A stretch of DNA of 64,000 nt from Hygrophila difformis (GCA_030278955.1 JAOANR010000014.1:28533453-28597452); one strand, 5' to 3'. Counted from the stretch's first letter, positions 32,454 to 43,267 are shown. The notes: a model not told the origin generated them from the sequence alone. Numbers and translations: made by a program.

Positions 32454-35358
32454 TGTAACACCCCGGTTTTTGGTCACCCAGGTCGGGGTGTCACCGCCAC
32501 ACCTCCCTAGCAAGACACGGTTTCTCCGAGCTTACTAAAGAGATGCAAGGCTATGGTTTTTCAGGATTTAAAATATTCAAACAGCCCGTTCATATATAAT
32601 TTAAAAATAATACATCAAGGTTGCAGCGGAAAATAATATTTACATAAGTACAATGCAGCGGAATTTAGATATAGGGCCAACATGGCCTAATCACGGGTTA
32701 AACAGGCCCGTTCATGCAAGATCTAGTCTAATACAAAAAAATTCAAAATAATATATCATCCCAAGCTTCCCGTGTATGCATATGACGATGCATAATTCTC
32801 AACTCTGGAAGGAAAGAAATAAAAATGGTTTTGGTCAGCACTATGTGCTGAGTAAGTTAACACATACAAGATTATGAGGTTTCAAAGCCTTTGTTTAAAT
32901 TTAATGAAAACATGTGCATAATTTAAATAATTCATGTAATCGCATAATTTAGAAATATGGATTCATAAGATCATCATATAGCTTGCAACGTAATTAAATA
33001 AATTGCCATAAATTTAACAACACAATTTAATACAGCTCTAATTTGGAATTCTCGCAACTTCTCGTTTCATATCTCTTACAGATCACCACCGCTAGGGCTC
33101 TTATGTCCGCCAGCCTTACGCCTGGGCTCTTATGTCCACAGGTATCATGGTCGATCCAGATCTTTTAATTAGAGTTAATCCGTCTGCTAGACATACGATC
33201 ACTGTTTCGCTAGGGCTCTTACGTCAACCTAGACATACACTTGGGCTCTTATGTCCCAAGCCGCAGAGAACATTGACAGTATCTAGCTTAGTCATAACCC
33301 GCAATATATTTTAATCTTCTCGTTTCGTATATCGTATGTCAAAGTATTTCTATCCGTTTCAACCTCAAAGGTTAATTCCATGTTTCATCAAGATTTCAAA
33401 ATTTCGTTTCGGTAAATCACAGTTTACTCTAAAATTCGTTAAAAATCAGATTTAATTTCAAAAATTCCAAAATTTCAGGAATGACTCCAAAACGTCGAGA
33501 TCTACAACTTTCGTGTTTTAACTTTTTCAATCCGAGATACCTAAACAGGTCAAAAACACTAATTTTCACAGAAGTACTGTTCTGTCCGAATTTCATATAA
33601 CTCAGTTTAAAGATTTCGAATTCTACCATAGCAATTCAACTCCAAATTTAATGAAATTTTACAGAGATCATCTTAAGACAATTATCTACAACTTTCATGT
33701 TCGGCTAAAGATCTAATTCGGCCTAGAACCTATGTCAAAAACGTCAACAAGTTCGAATCTATGTTCTGTCAAGAACTTCAAGATCTAAGTTTCAGCAGTT
33801 CGGTTTGGGGTGGATTTCTTATATCAAATCATCATGAAAAATTCTGAAATTTCATGGAGGTGTTCTTAACATATAGATCTATAACTCTTATGTTCAATGT
33901 CAAGCCTAGATCGGTCTAGATCTAAGGTAGAAATCACCAACAAGTTCGAATAAGGAATCTATCATCGTTTCAAGATTTAAATCTAAAGCAGGCTCGTTTA
34001 CGATCAGTTTCGGATATCAAAACATGATGAAAAATTATGAAATTTTTACAGAAGCTAGATCTATGTCTTAGGAATGTTTTTCGTGTTTTAAGTTTTCTCG
34101 TTTGAACACTTTAAGGGGTTCGAATAAATTCGACAAAAACGCTGCGCCGGTGTAGACAGATTTTAGATAGGGTTCCATTACATCTATATGTTCGAATCTT
34201 TTAACAACCCAAAACCAAAGTAAGCGTTAACTTACAGATTATTGAGTGTCCGGGATCGTCGATTCGGAGGCGTGGCTTCCCGTCCTCCGTTTATCCTCTC
34301 CGTTTGTCGGGTTCTTCGCTCTCGATACGGATCGGGGGTTTGGAATAGAAAAAGATCGAATTTAGGATTCGTTTTTGAATCACATATGGAAAAGAATGGA
34401 TCAAGGCTTACCACAGCGACGGGGGTCTCCAAATTTCGTCCAAGTCAGTTCCTCCTCTCGGTGTTGTGCCTCCGACGGCTCCGGGATTAGGGTTTCGACG
34501 TATAGAAAGATTTCGTAGGGTTTCGAATGTATTCGGAGCTCTTAGGAGGTCTTATTTATAGATATCTAAGACCTAGGGCGTCCAAAATCTGACCCCAAGG
34601 GTCTTGGGTCGAGAGATGTTCAACCGAAAGTCGAAAAATCCGCGTTCGGGCGAGAAAATCTCGCTTGGTTTGTTGCTGCCAGAGTGGCGCGGTCGTGGCG
34701 CGGTCTTAGGCCATCAACCGCGCGGCCAGCGCGCCACTCACGCCTGGACTCCGGTCCGGGCGGGTCGTGCGATCCGTCGCGCTTTTCCTCCTCTCTTTCG
34801 GACTTCTATCCCTCTATGTTCCCCGATTCCGATTTCCGGGGTATCTTCGGGCTCCGATTTCCTATCTTAAATTTATTCGGACCTAAATTTATGTTTGGAC
34901 TCGAGTTATTGAGTCCATCGATGTCGGGTCCCCGTGTAACCATTTATTCAATTAAATTGCCTTCGGCTTCCCGGGTTCTCGGAATTTTGTTTCCTTTTTA
35001 ATTTAATTTCCATTTCTCATCTTCTATGATTCTTTATCCATTTATCATGTTTATTATATTTATTTATTTATTTTATTTATTTATTTTATGTTGCAAAATT
35101 CTCGGGTATTACAGTCTACCCTCCTTAAGAATCAACTTCGTCCTCGAAGTTGTGTTTCGGCTTTTCTCGTGCTAAAGTCTTTTGTTTGTTTTATTATTTT
35201 GTGACTGAACTTAGAATTAAGACTTCTAAGCTGCCTACGTACCCGATGAAGGGATCAAGCCATGACGTAGTTCAAAACAAGTTGAATTTGTTTATTTATG
35301 ATTTTGGATACATGATATCGAGTCGAACTCCAAAAATAAATTATTACGGGGTATCACA
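32454..35358 (-). repeat. Gypsy-C 5' LTR
   Basis: 2905 bp, near-identical to 27693-30597. Its right end adjoins the target duplication CCCTA. Confidence 0.95.
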
Positions 35359-35363
35359 CCCTA

Positions 35364-35876
35364 AGGGTCTTGAGTCGAGAGACGTTCAACCGAAAGTCGA
35401 AAAATCCGCGTTCGGACGAGAGATTCGCGCAACGGGCGAATCTGTCCCTTGGCGCGGGGTTGGCGCGCGTTTCCCATTATTAGCGCGCGGTCAGCGCGCG
35501 GCCTGGACTCCGGTCCGGGCGGGTCGTGCAATCCGTCGTGCTTTTCCGCCTCTCTTTCGGGTTTCTATCCCTCTGTGCTCTCAAATTCCAATTTTCGGAC
35601 TCTCTTCGGGTTTACGAAATAGGAACCCCGTATAATTTATGTTTGGACTTGAGTTCTCGAGTTCATTTATATCGGATACCTGTGTAATGACTTATTTCAC
35701 TTTTTTTAATTTTAATTTCTTTTGTTTACTTAAATCTCTTTTAATTTCATTTCTTATTTCTTCTATATTTATTTATTTAATGTATTTAATGATTTATTTA
35801 TTATATTTATTTATTTATTATATTTATTTATTGTATTTATTTATTTATTTATGTTGTAAAATTCCCGGGTATTACA
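35364..35876 (-). repeat. Gypsy-B 5' LTR, second part
   Basis: Continues the LTR interrupted at 27692 (AGGGTCTTGAGTCG...) and ends at CGGGTATTACA. The open frame starting here and running into RT (from 35639) is an LTR translation fused by chance to the Gypsy-A frame. Confidence 0.93.
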
Positions 35877-38478
35877 GAGAGGATCTGTTCGATCAACTGA
35901 AGGGAGCTTCAGTATTCTCGAAGATCGATTTGCGATCTGGGTATCATCAATTGAGGATTGCCGAGAAAGATATTCCGAAGACGGCGTTTCGAACGCGATA
36001 TGGCCATTACGAGTTCACAGTGTTATCCTTCGGGTTAACAAATGCTCCGGCCATGTTCATGAATCTCATGAACAACGTGTTCCGAGAATTGTTAGATCAG
36101 TGCGTCGTAGTGTTCATCGACGACATCCTGATCTACTCAAAGAGCGAGGAAGAGCATGCCAAACACTTACATCAAGTGTTAGGAATCTTGCGAAGAAATC
36201 AGCTATACGGCAAGCTGTCGAAATGCGATTTCTGGTTGAAAGAAGTGGCATTCCTCGAACACATAGTATCCGCTGATGGAGTATCAGTGGATCCGGCAAA
36301 GGTTTCTGCTGTGACGGAGTGGGCAACTCCGAAGAGTCCAACGGAAATAAGGAGTTTCCTTGGATTAGCTGGGTATTATAGACGATTTGTGAAGGACTTT
36401 TCAAGGATTGCACGTCCTTTGACCCAGCTACTGAAGAAAGGAGCAAAATACGAGTGGACCGAAGCGTATGAGACTGCGTTTCAAGAACTTAAGAAACGAC
36501 TCACAACCACACCCGTATTAACACTACCATCCGAGAATGGTGACTTCGAAGTTTACAGCGATGCTTCGAAGGAAGGTTTAGGTTGTGTCTTGATGCAAGA
36601 CTCGAGAGTCGTAGCGTATGCATCACGCCAACTAAAACCTCACGAGGAGAATTATCCGACACACGACCTGGAGTTGGCAGCGGTCGTTTTCGCTCTAAAG
36701 ATATGGAGACATTATCTTTATGGGCGGAAGTGTCGAATGTTCACCGACCACAAGAGCTTGAAATATATATTCACTCAGAAGGAGTTGAAGTTGAGACAGC
36801 GAAGGTGGTTGGAACTTATTAAAGACTACGATTTAGAGATAGCATACCACGAGGGGAAGGCGAATGTGGTAGCCGATGCCCTAAGTCGGAAAACCCAACA
36901 CGTGACAAACTCGTTGGTAATTCCGCCAGCATTGTACATGGAGTTGGCAAGATTGGAGTTAGAACTTGTCCATCCTGGCACAGTGAAAGAAACGATCAAT
37001 GCCATGGTCGTAGGAACTCCAATATTGGACGAGATTCGACTCGCTCAACCGGGCGACCGAAACTCGAGAAGATAAAAGGGTATATTGCCGAAGGAAAGGC
37101 AATAGGATTTGCTGTCCACGAGGATGGAAGCATCCGTTTTAAAGGGAGATGGTGTGTGCCCCTTAAATGTGCCGAGTTGAAACAAAAGTTGATGGAAGAA
37201 GGGCACAACACGCCATATTCCGTACATCCCGGAGGTGACAAGCTATACAAAGATCTGAAGAGGATCTATTGGTGGCCGGGAATGAAGAAGGAAGTGGCGA
37301 ACTTCGTGGCGAAATGTCTCACCTGCCAAAAGGTTAAGGCAGTGCGACATAAACCCTTAGGACTGATGCAACCACTAGAGATTCCAAGTTGGAAGTGGGA
37401 TAGCATCTCGATGGACTTTGTCTCGGGATTACCCCGATCACCTAAAGGCATGAACAAGATTTGGGTGATTGTGGATAGGCTAACGAAGACGGCCATATTC
37501 ATCCCAATGAAAGACACGTGGACTATGGACCAATTGGCCCGAGCCTACATTGATAATGTGGTACGACGACATGGAGTACCACATGATATCATTTCCGATA
37601 GAGACAGTAGATTTGTCTCTCATTTCTGGACGGAGTTACAAAAAGCTCTCGGTACTCAAATCAAAATGAGCACCACATTCCACCCGATGACGGATGGACA
37701 AACCGAGAGGACAATCCAAACACTAGAAGACATGCTGAGAGCATGTGTGTTGGAATTCAAAGGGAATTGGGAATCTCATTTACCCTTAATTGAGTTTTCC
37801 TATAATAATAGCTACCATGCTAGCATCGGCATGGCACCTTTCGAGGCGTTGTATGGACGAAAGTGCCGAAGCCCGTTGAGCTGGGAAGAAAACGATAAGT
37901 CCGTGGTGGTGGGACCACAACTTATCGAAGACATGGCTCAACAAATCAAAGTGATTCAAGGAAAAATGAAAGCAGCACAAGACCGTCAAAAGAGTTATGC
38001 CGACGTGAGACGACGAGACCTAGAATTTCAAGTGGGAGATAGGGTCATGCTAAAGACATCACCCATGAAGGGGGTGATGCGCTTTGGCAACCGAGGGAAG
38101 TTAAGTCCTCGATATATAGGACCTTACGAAATTCTAGAACGAGTCGGAACTCTAGCTTACCGACTGGCTTTACCGCCGCAATTAGACCGAGTTCATAATG
38201 TCTTCCATGTCTCGCAACTAAAGAAGTATGTGCCGGACCCGACACATGTACTTCAGCCGGAGATAATTGAGCTCGATGAAGACTTGACTTATGAAGAAGT
38301 TCCAGTGCGTATTCTTGACACTAAGGAACGAGTAACGAGGAACAAAACCGTCAAAATGATCAAGGTTCTTTGGTCAAACCACGAAAGTGAGACGGCAACT
38401 TGGGAAGTAGAATCCGACATGAGAGAACGCTACCCGACATTGTTCCAAACCGATACCGACACAGTTATGGGGACATAA
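35877..38478 (+). pseudogene. pol: Gypsy-A RT, RNase H, integrase and chromodomain-like tail
   Basis: Continues the pol gene after Gypsy-B. The RT palm has [10 protein letters not shown] (both catalytic Asp present, about 36107-36136), then the thumb, RNase H ([56 protein letters not shown]), and a stop at 37073-37075 after a one-base loss near 37055-37059. Gypsy-B keeps three C there and this copy two. The second frame (37156-38478) has the integrase H-H-C-C region (HNTPYSVHPGGDKLYKDL ... CLTCQK), catalytic D, D and E (SMDF, SDRDSRF, DGQTERTIQTLE), and a C-terminal tail VLWSNHESETATWEVESDMR typical of chromoviruses. Only the single-base loss separates RNase H from integrase. Confidence 0.93.
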
Positions 38479-38501
38479 CTGCAATCTTAAGGGGGAGAGG
38501 A
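38462..38501 (+). other. Conserved stem-loop and alternative polypurine tract in Gypsy-A
   Basis: CAGTTATGGGGACATAACTG (38462-38481) forms a 7-bp stem and overlaps the pol stop. AAGGGGGAGAGGA (38489-38501) is a polypurine tract followed by TGTCATACC, which resembles an LTR start but is 200 bp before the LTR actually used. Confidence 0.85.
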
Positions 38502-38688
38502 TGTCATACCACCTATTTTTCGTGCATCTTTGTAAACTTTTGAACTACGTTATGGCTTGATCCCTTTACCGGGTACGTAGGCAGCTTAGAAGTCTTAATT
38601 CTAAGTTCAGTCACGAAATAATAAAATAAACAAAAGACCTTACAACGAGAAAAGACGAAACACAACTTCGAGGACGAAGTTGATTCTT

Positions 38689-38701
38689 AAGGAGGGTAGA
38701 C
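38689..38701 (+). other. Gypsy-A polypurine tract in use
   Basis: AAGGAGGGTAGAC directly before the 3' LTR at 38702. It primes plus-strand DNA synthesis. Confidence 0.85.
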
Positions 38702-41317
38702 TGTAATACCCGAGAATTTTACAACATAAATAAATAAATAAATACAATAAATAAATAAATATAATAAATAAACAAATAAACAAATAAACAAATAAATAAA
38801 CATAGAAGAAATAAATATAGACGAAATGGGAAATGAAATTAATTAAGGAGATTAATTTAAACAAAAGAAATTAAGTAAAGTAAAAGGGTGATTTAATCAA
38901 TTATCGGGTTCCCGTGTACCCGATATAAATGAACTCGAGAATTCGAGCCAAAACGTAACATTTGATCCGAAAGAAATAACGACACGAAATAGGAACCCGG
39001 GGAGAGTCCGGAAATTGGAATCCGGGAGCATAGAGGGATAGAAACCCGAAAGAGAGGCGGAAAAGCACGACGGATCGCACGACCCGCCCGGACCGGAGTC
39101 CAGGCGCTAGCCGCGCGCTGACCGCGCGCTAATGATGGGAAACGCGCGCCAACCCCGCGCCACACGACAGATTCGCCCGTTGCGTGAATCTCTCGCCCGA
39201 ACGCGGATTTTTCAACTTTCGGTTGAACGTCTCTCGACTCAAGACCCTTAGGGTCATATTTTGGACGCCCTAAGACCTAGACATCTATAAATAAACCCCA
39301 TCGGAAGCCTAAACTCTTTTTCAAAACCCTACGTTACTCTCTACACACACAAGTCGAAATCCCGGAGCCTACGAAGGCATCGAACACCAAGGCAGCAGCT
39401 TTGGACGAAAATCAAAGGATCTCCGACGTGTGGTAAGTTCTAGTCCATCAGATTCTTCTTAGTTTCAATCCGAAAACGGATTCTAACCCCGTCTCTTTCC
39501 TCTCTACACCTTGAATTGGATCTAGAACGTAGAACCCGACGAACGGAGAGGAGAAACGGTGATCTGGAAGCCACGCCTCCGAAGTAGACATTCCGGACGT
39601 TCAAAAATCAGTAAGTTAACTCTTACATAGTTTTGGGAGGTTTTAAAACGTTCGAAACTAAAAGATTTAACAAGAACTCGTAAGTCTGCCAACTTATATT
39701 TTCTACCGACACAACAGTTTTGATGAATTTTTCCGAACCTTAAAACGACTTCAAACGGAAAAACTTAAAATACGAAAAACGTTCCTAAGGCTTAGATCTA
39801 TCTACTGTAAAATTTTGAGAATTTTTAGAGACGATTTGATATGTGAAAACCAACCGAAACCGAACTGCTTGAATCTAGATCTTGAAATTCTTGATAGAAC
39901 TTAGGTATGATCTTGATCACGTTTTTGACATAGGTTCCAGACCGATTTAGATCTTTGGCCGAACATGAAAATTGTAGATAATTGTCTTAAGATGGTCTCT
40001 GTAAAATTTCATCAAATTTGGAGTTGAATTACTGTGGTAGATTTCGAAATCTTTAGACTGTGACATATAAAATTCGGACAGATTTGTGGTTCTGTGAAAA
40101 TTAGTGTTTTTGACCTATTTCGGTATCTCGGATTGAAAAAGTTAAAACATGAAAGTTGGAGATCTCAACGTTTCTGAGTCAGTCGTGAAATTTTGGAATT
40201 TTTGGAATTAAATCTGATTTTAGACGAATTTTAGAGTAAACTGTGGTTTACCGGAAACAAAATCTTGAAATCTTGTTGAAACATGGAATTAACCTTTAGG
40301 GTTGAAATGAGTTGAGATACTATTTTTAAATAAAGATAATTGAAGTCAGATTTTTAAAATTTAAATCCCCATACAAACTTGATAAATTAAAATTAGGGGT
40401 GAGTGCTCTGCAGGGTGCCCCCTAACGATTCACTTCGTGCCTTAATGGACGATGGTGACCCCGCGCGCTAAACTTGAGATATGATATTGCCAAAACGGCG
40501 AAATATAGAGCCTACACTCTCGAGAATATCCACATGGGTTTCCCGAGGCTCCGGAGTGGTACTGGGTATGGGTGATACGGTTGCGGCCGCCGGGCTACCG
40601 GCTAAACTTGTTGATATCGCGATGCTATCGTGAAACTTTGAAATACCGAATCTGGAATGTAATGGGGATATTAAATAAATTAAATTGAACTAAATTATGT
40701 TTGTTGCCCAACTAAATTATTTAAATGCTTTATTTAAATTATGGCTATTATTCTAAGTCATGCGAAATGTGTTATTAAATAGAGCCTGAAACAAATTATG
40801 TTATTGGATAGTTGATTAGATTAAATTGAATATTATGTTATTATCATGCTTTTAGTTAATTATCAAATTAATGGCTTTTAAACCCTACGATCATGCATGT
40901 GTTAACTTACTCAGCAAGTTGTGCTGACCAAACCATTTTTATTCCTTTTTCTTACAGAGTATGTGGAATGAGCATGTATGGGCACGATTCATGCATGGGA
41001 TTTTGGGAAACATTATTTTGCTTTTAAATTCGTACTTTAGACTATATTATGAACGGGCCTGTTTAACCCGTGTTTTGGCCATGTCGGCCCTATTTATATT
41101 TTCCGTTGCGATACTATATTAAAACAATTATTTCCGCTGCGCTATGATATTATTATTTTCGAATTATATTGTATGGGCTATTTTGAATGATTTAAATGTT
41201 TTAAATACTGCAATACCTAGCCTTGCATCTATTTAGCAAGCTCGGAGAAACCGTGTCTTACTAGAGAGATGTGGCGGTGACATCCCGACCTGGGTGACCA
41301 AAAACCGGGGTGTTACA
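38702..41317 (+). repeat. Gypsy-A 3' LTR
   Basis: 2616 bp, close copy of 7045-9646 with several substitutions and small indels, so this insertion is older than Gypsy-C. It ends GGGTGTTACA before the ATAGA target duplication. Confidence 0.95.
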
Positions 41318-41609
41318 ATAGAGGCAAGTTCATGCCCAACAAATGTAATACAGGTTGTGGAGAACCTGAGATGGTAAGATCTTGTGCCTACTATACAATA
41401 TTCAGTTATTTCTGTAAAGTCCTCTGTGGAAGTTTATATTGTTTTTGCAATCATGTTGCTGTTTGGCTTGGGTTGTTTTGTTGAATTTTAATTTAGGGGA
41501 GGTTTTTGTTTATATCTTACAGTAATAGGTGTGCTTCCTTTGGTCTTTGATTCAAGCAAGCAAGTTTTGAGGCAGCTAGGAGACGGTTGAAGAAAGCTTA
41601 TTTGCTTAG
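41318..41609 (+). pseudogene. Unidentified cysteine-rich gene fragment, 3' half
   Basis: Directly continues the frame cut at 7044: GKFMPNKCNTGCGEPEM, then a GT donor at 41374. After an intron-like gap, FEAARRRLKKAYLLR ends at 41609 before GTATGT. The match of frame across the target duplication shows the retrotransposon landed in an exon of this gene fragment. The family is not recognised. Confidence 0.42.
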
Positions 41610-42311
41610 GTATGTCTTGTTAGTTCATCTTCAAGTGAAATCTAATGAGAACTTGTTGTTCTGTTATAATATTCCTGTATTCTTTATTGTTTGGCCTTAG
41701 TTAGTGTTTTCCTGCATGAAGGATGATAATGGTAATATTGGTGGTGATAAAGAAAAGTACAGGAAGACGAATGAGATATATGTTATTGGTGAATCCTATA
41801 GAAAAAAATTGTTGTGGATGGGAATCCACATACACTTACCATAATTATTCTTTTTTTTTTTCATGGGCAGTTGTACGTCCTCATTATTGTAAATCACATG
41901 TAAAATCTATGGTTAATGATGTTCAATATTTTCTAAGCCTTCAGCATCATCAATTATCTGGGAAAGAGATTCACATCTCCAGTGTTGCCTCCAATCTTTT
42001 TGCTTCTCCATCTTTTAGAATGTTCTCGAGCTCAGAGAATATTCTCCATTGTTATTAAATTAAATTCATAGGTTATTTTTTAAATCCATGTATTTTATAT
42101 TTGTTTCCGTTGCTTTGCGGATGTTAGAAAATTTCAACTCTAAATAAATTTTATATTGTTTGATTTTGGCTTCCTCAACACTGCATACTTGCTTTGTAAA
42201 TTAAATATAACTAAATTTCTTTGAATGTAATAAGTATTATATAAGAAAACCACGTGCACTTACCTATAATTAATTTTTTTCCTTCATGGGCAGTTGTACA
42301 CTCTAAATACG
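41610..42311. other. Non-coding stretch with a repeated block
   Basis: No gene. A block of about 55 bp ending TTCATGGGCAGTTGTAC occurs near 41820-41876 and, diverged, near 42243-42299 in the same orientation. Confidence 0.5.
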
Positions 42312-42338
42312 CCGTGCATCGCAAGGTTCAAAAGCTAG
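42312..42338 (+). other. Helitron-like 3' terminus
   Basis: An imperfect hairpin (CCGTGC / GCAAGG, five of six pairs, loop ATC) is followed after eight bases by CTAG and then T: the arrangement of a Helitron 3' end inserted before T. It would close the gene-fragment mosaic that begins left of the window. The hairpin is decayed. Confidence 0.42.
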
Positions 42339-42873
42339 TATTTATATATATCAACATGTAGTAGGACTACAACATGCATATTAATTGGACAGATCACCTA
42401 ACACAACTTGGCCGCGGATGGACAAAATTCTGGAAATAATATCCTCTTAAAGATGACACTCTTTAATGTTTGTGGCTTTGCCACGTGTTTTCTATGGACC
42501 AAAAAAAAATCGAAGGCCCCCTGATTGGGACATAAATTGGTTCTTTATTCCCACTCCTATTTATTTTAATGTACTCCTACAACTTCTAAGCAATTGCATT
42601 ATTAGAATACATAGTGAATACGATATGTGCACATCTTCGAAATAATGTATTGAAAATCATATATAAACCAAACCATATGATGTTATCCCTGAGTATTTTT
42701 CTAAGTTATAATTTTGATGATACAGTTTATTCCACAACCTATTTATTAGCAAGAATTAGGTCAGTTTAATTTTTTTTCCCTTAATTACTTTTTGTAATTT
42801 ATACAGTATAAGTTTGTTGAGATCCACATTGGATAGGATGTGGACATAGAATGAATTTATTTGATCAGAAGTA
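42339..42873. other. AT-rich intergenic stretch
   Basis: I see no gene or terminal repeats here. Confidence 0.5.
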
Positions 42874-42884
42874 ACTTTTCTCTA

Positions 42885-43062
42885 TATTTTTTTTTTTTTT
42901 GTTGAGAGTCATTGAAGACCTGGGAAAGGGTGGTGGGAGCCCATGCCACACAAATTACAAAGGGGAATAAAAGGGAGGGATAGGGGGCCGGTGGGGATCG
43001 AACCTCCAACCTTCCGTTGGAAGTTTAGGAACTTAACCACTTGAGCTAAGTCCTCATCCCCG
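42885..43062 (-). mobile_element. SINE-1, tRNA-derived SINE
   Basis: On the - strand it starts with a tRNA-like head: A box TAGCTCAAGTGG (43048-43037) and B box GGTTCGATCCC (43004-42994). A non-tRNA body and an A-rich tail follow (T run at 42887-42900 on the + strand). A perfect 11-bp target duplication, ACTTTTCTCTA, flanks it at 42874-42884 and 43063-43073. It would be transcribed by RNA polymerase III and moved by a LINE reverse transcriptase. Confidence 0.92.
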
Positions 43063-43100
43063 ACTTTTCTCTACTTAAATCTTAGTCCATAGTTTTTACC

Positions 43101-43267
43101 ATTTTTTTAGGAGCCATTAAAGGTCTGAGAAATAGGTGGTGGGAGCACATGTCACACAAATTACAAAAGAAACAAAGGGAAGAGATAGAGGATCAAGTGG
43201 GGATTAGAACCCCAACCTACAGGTTTGGAGTCGGGCCGACTAACCACTAGAGTAAGTCCTCAACCCC
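43101..43267 (-). mobile_element. SINE-2, diverged copy of the same SINE family
   Basis: Same order as SINE-1 with many substitutions: A box region CTTACTCTAGTGG, B box GGTTCTAATCCC, body with CCCACCACC and TTTGTGTGACATG, A tail. A perfect 11-bp target duplication, TAGTTTTTACC, lies at 43090-43100 and 43268-43278. Divergence suggests it is older, or from another subfamily, than SINE-1. Confidence 0.9.

Larger units (their letters stand above)
27693..35358 (-). mobile_element. Gypsy-C, gag-only LTR retrotransposon (TR-GAG type)
   Basis: 7666 bp with perfect 5-bp target duplication CCCTA (27688-27692 and 35359-35363). It has two LTRs of exactly 2905 bp that differ at only about five positions by eye. 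The 1856-bp interior holds one intact gag gene, a primer site, leader repeats and a polypurine tract. There is no protease, RT, RNase H or integrase. This matches the TR-GAG class, non-autonomous elements that make their own capsid but borrow enzymes. Its gag and leader are related to Gypsy-A, so an autonomous relative of Gypsy-A is a likely helper (inference). Confidence 0.94.
17295..35876 (-). mobile_element. Gypsy-B, chimeric non-autonomous Ty3/gypsy element
   Basis: Inserted in reverse into the RT of Gypsy-A. Its ends carry TAGAG (17290-17294) and GAGAG (35877-35881), a 5-bp target duplication with one mismatch. LTRs are 2567 bp (17295-19861) and about 2582 bp (25624-27692 plus 35364-35876), the latter split by Gypsy-C. 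They closely resemble Gypsy-A LTRs, so this is the same family. Reading from its 5' end it has the primer site, leader repeats and coiled-coil ORF, but then a 2.4-kb foreign segment in place of gag, protease and RT, followed by decayed RNase H and integrase. It can only have moved using proteins from another copy. Confidence 0.9.
7045..41317 (+). mobile_element. Gypsy-A, outer Ty3/gypsy LTR retrotransposon (chromovirus), nested
   Basis: Bounded by two LTRs of about 2.6 kb starting TGTAATACCCGAG and ending GGGTGTTACA, with a perfect 5-bp target duplication ATAGA at 7040-7044 and 41318-41322. Order: 5' LTR, initiator tRNA-Met primer site, leader repeats, extra coiled-coil ORF, gag, protease, RT, RNase H, integrase with a C-terminal chromodomain-like tail, polypurine tract, 3' LTR. 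Two later insertions interrupt it: mariner Mar-1 (12004-16487) and Gypsy-B (17295-35876). Without them the element is about 11.2 kb. The domain order and chromodomain-like end indicate a chromovirus, probably Tekay/Del-like (inference). Frameshifts in the protease region and before the integrase make it defective. Confidence 0.93.

Noticed and set aside
35639..35876. N-terminal part of the long open frame that runs into RT
   Set aside because: It is LTR sequence of Gypsy-B translated through the simple-repeat tract; the pol frame proper begins at the insertion border.
42994..43048. Possible tRNA gene
   Set aside because: A and B boxes are present, but the body, A-rich tail and flanking duplication show a SINE.
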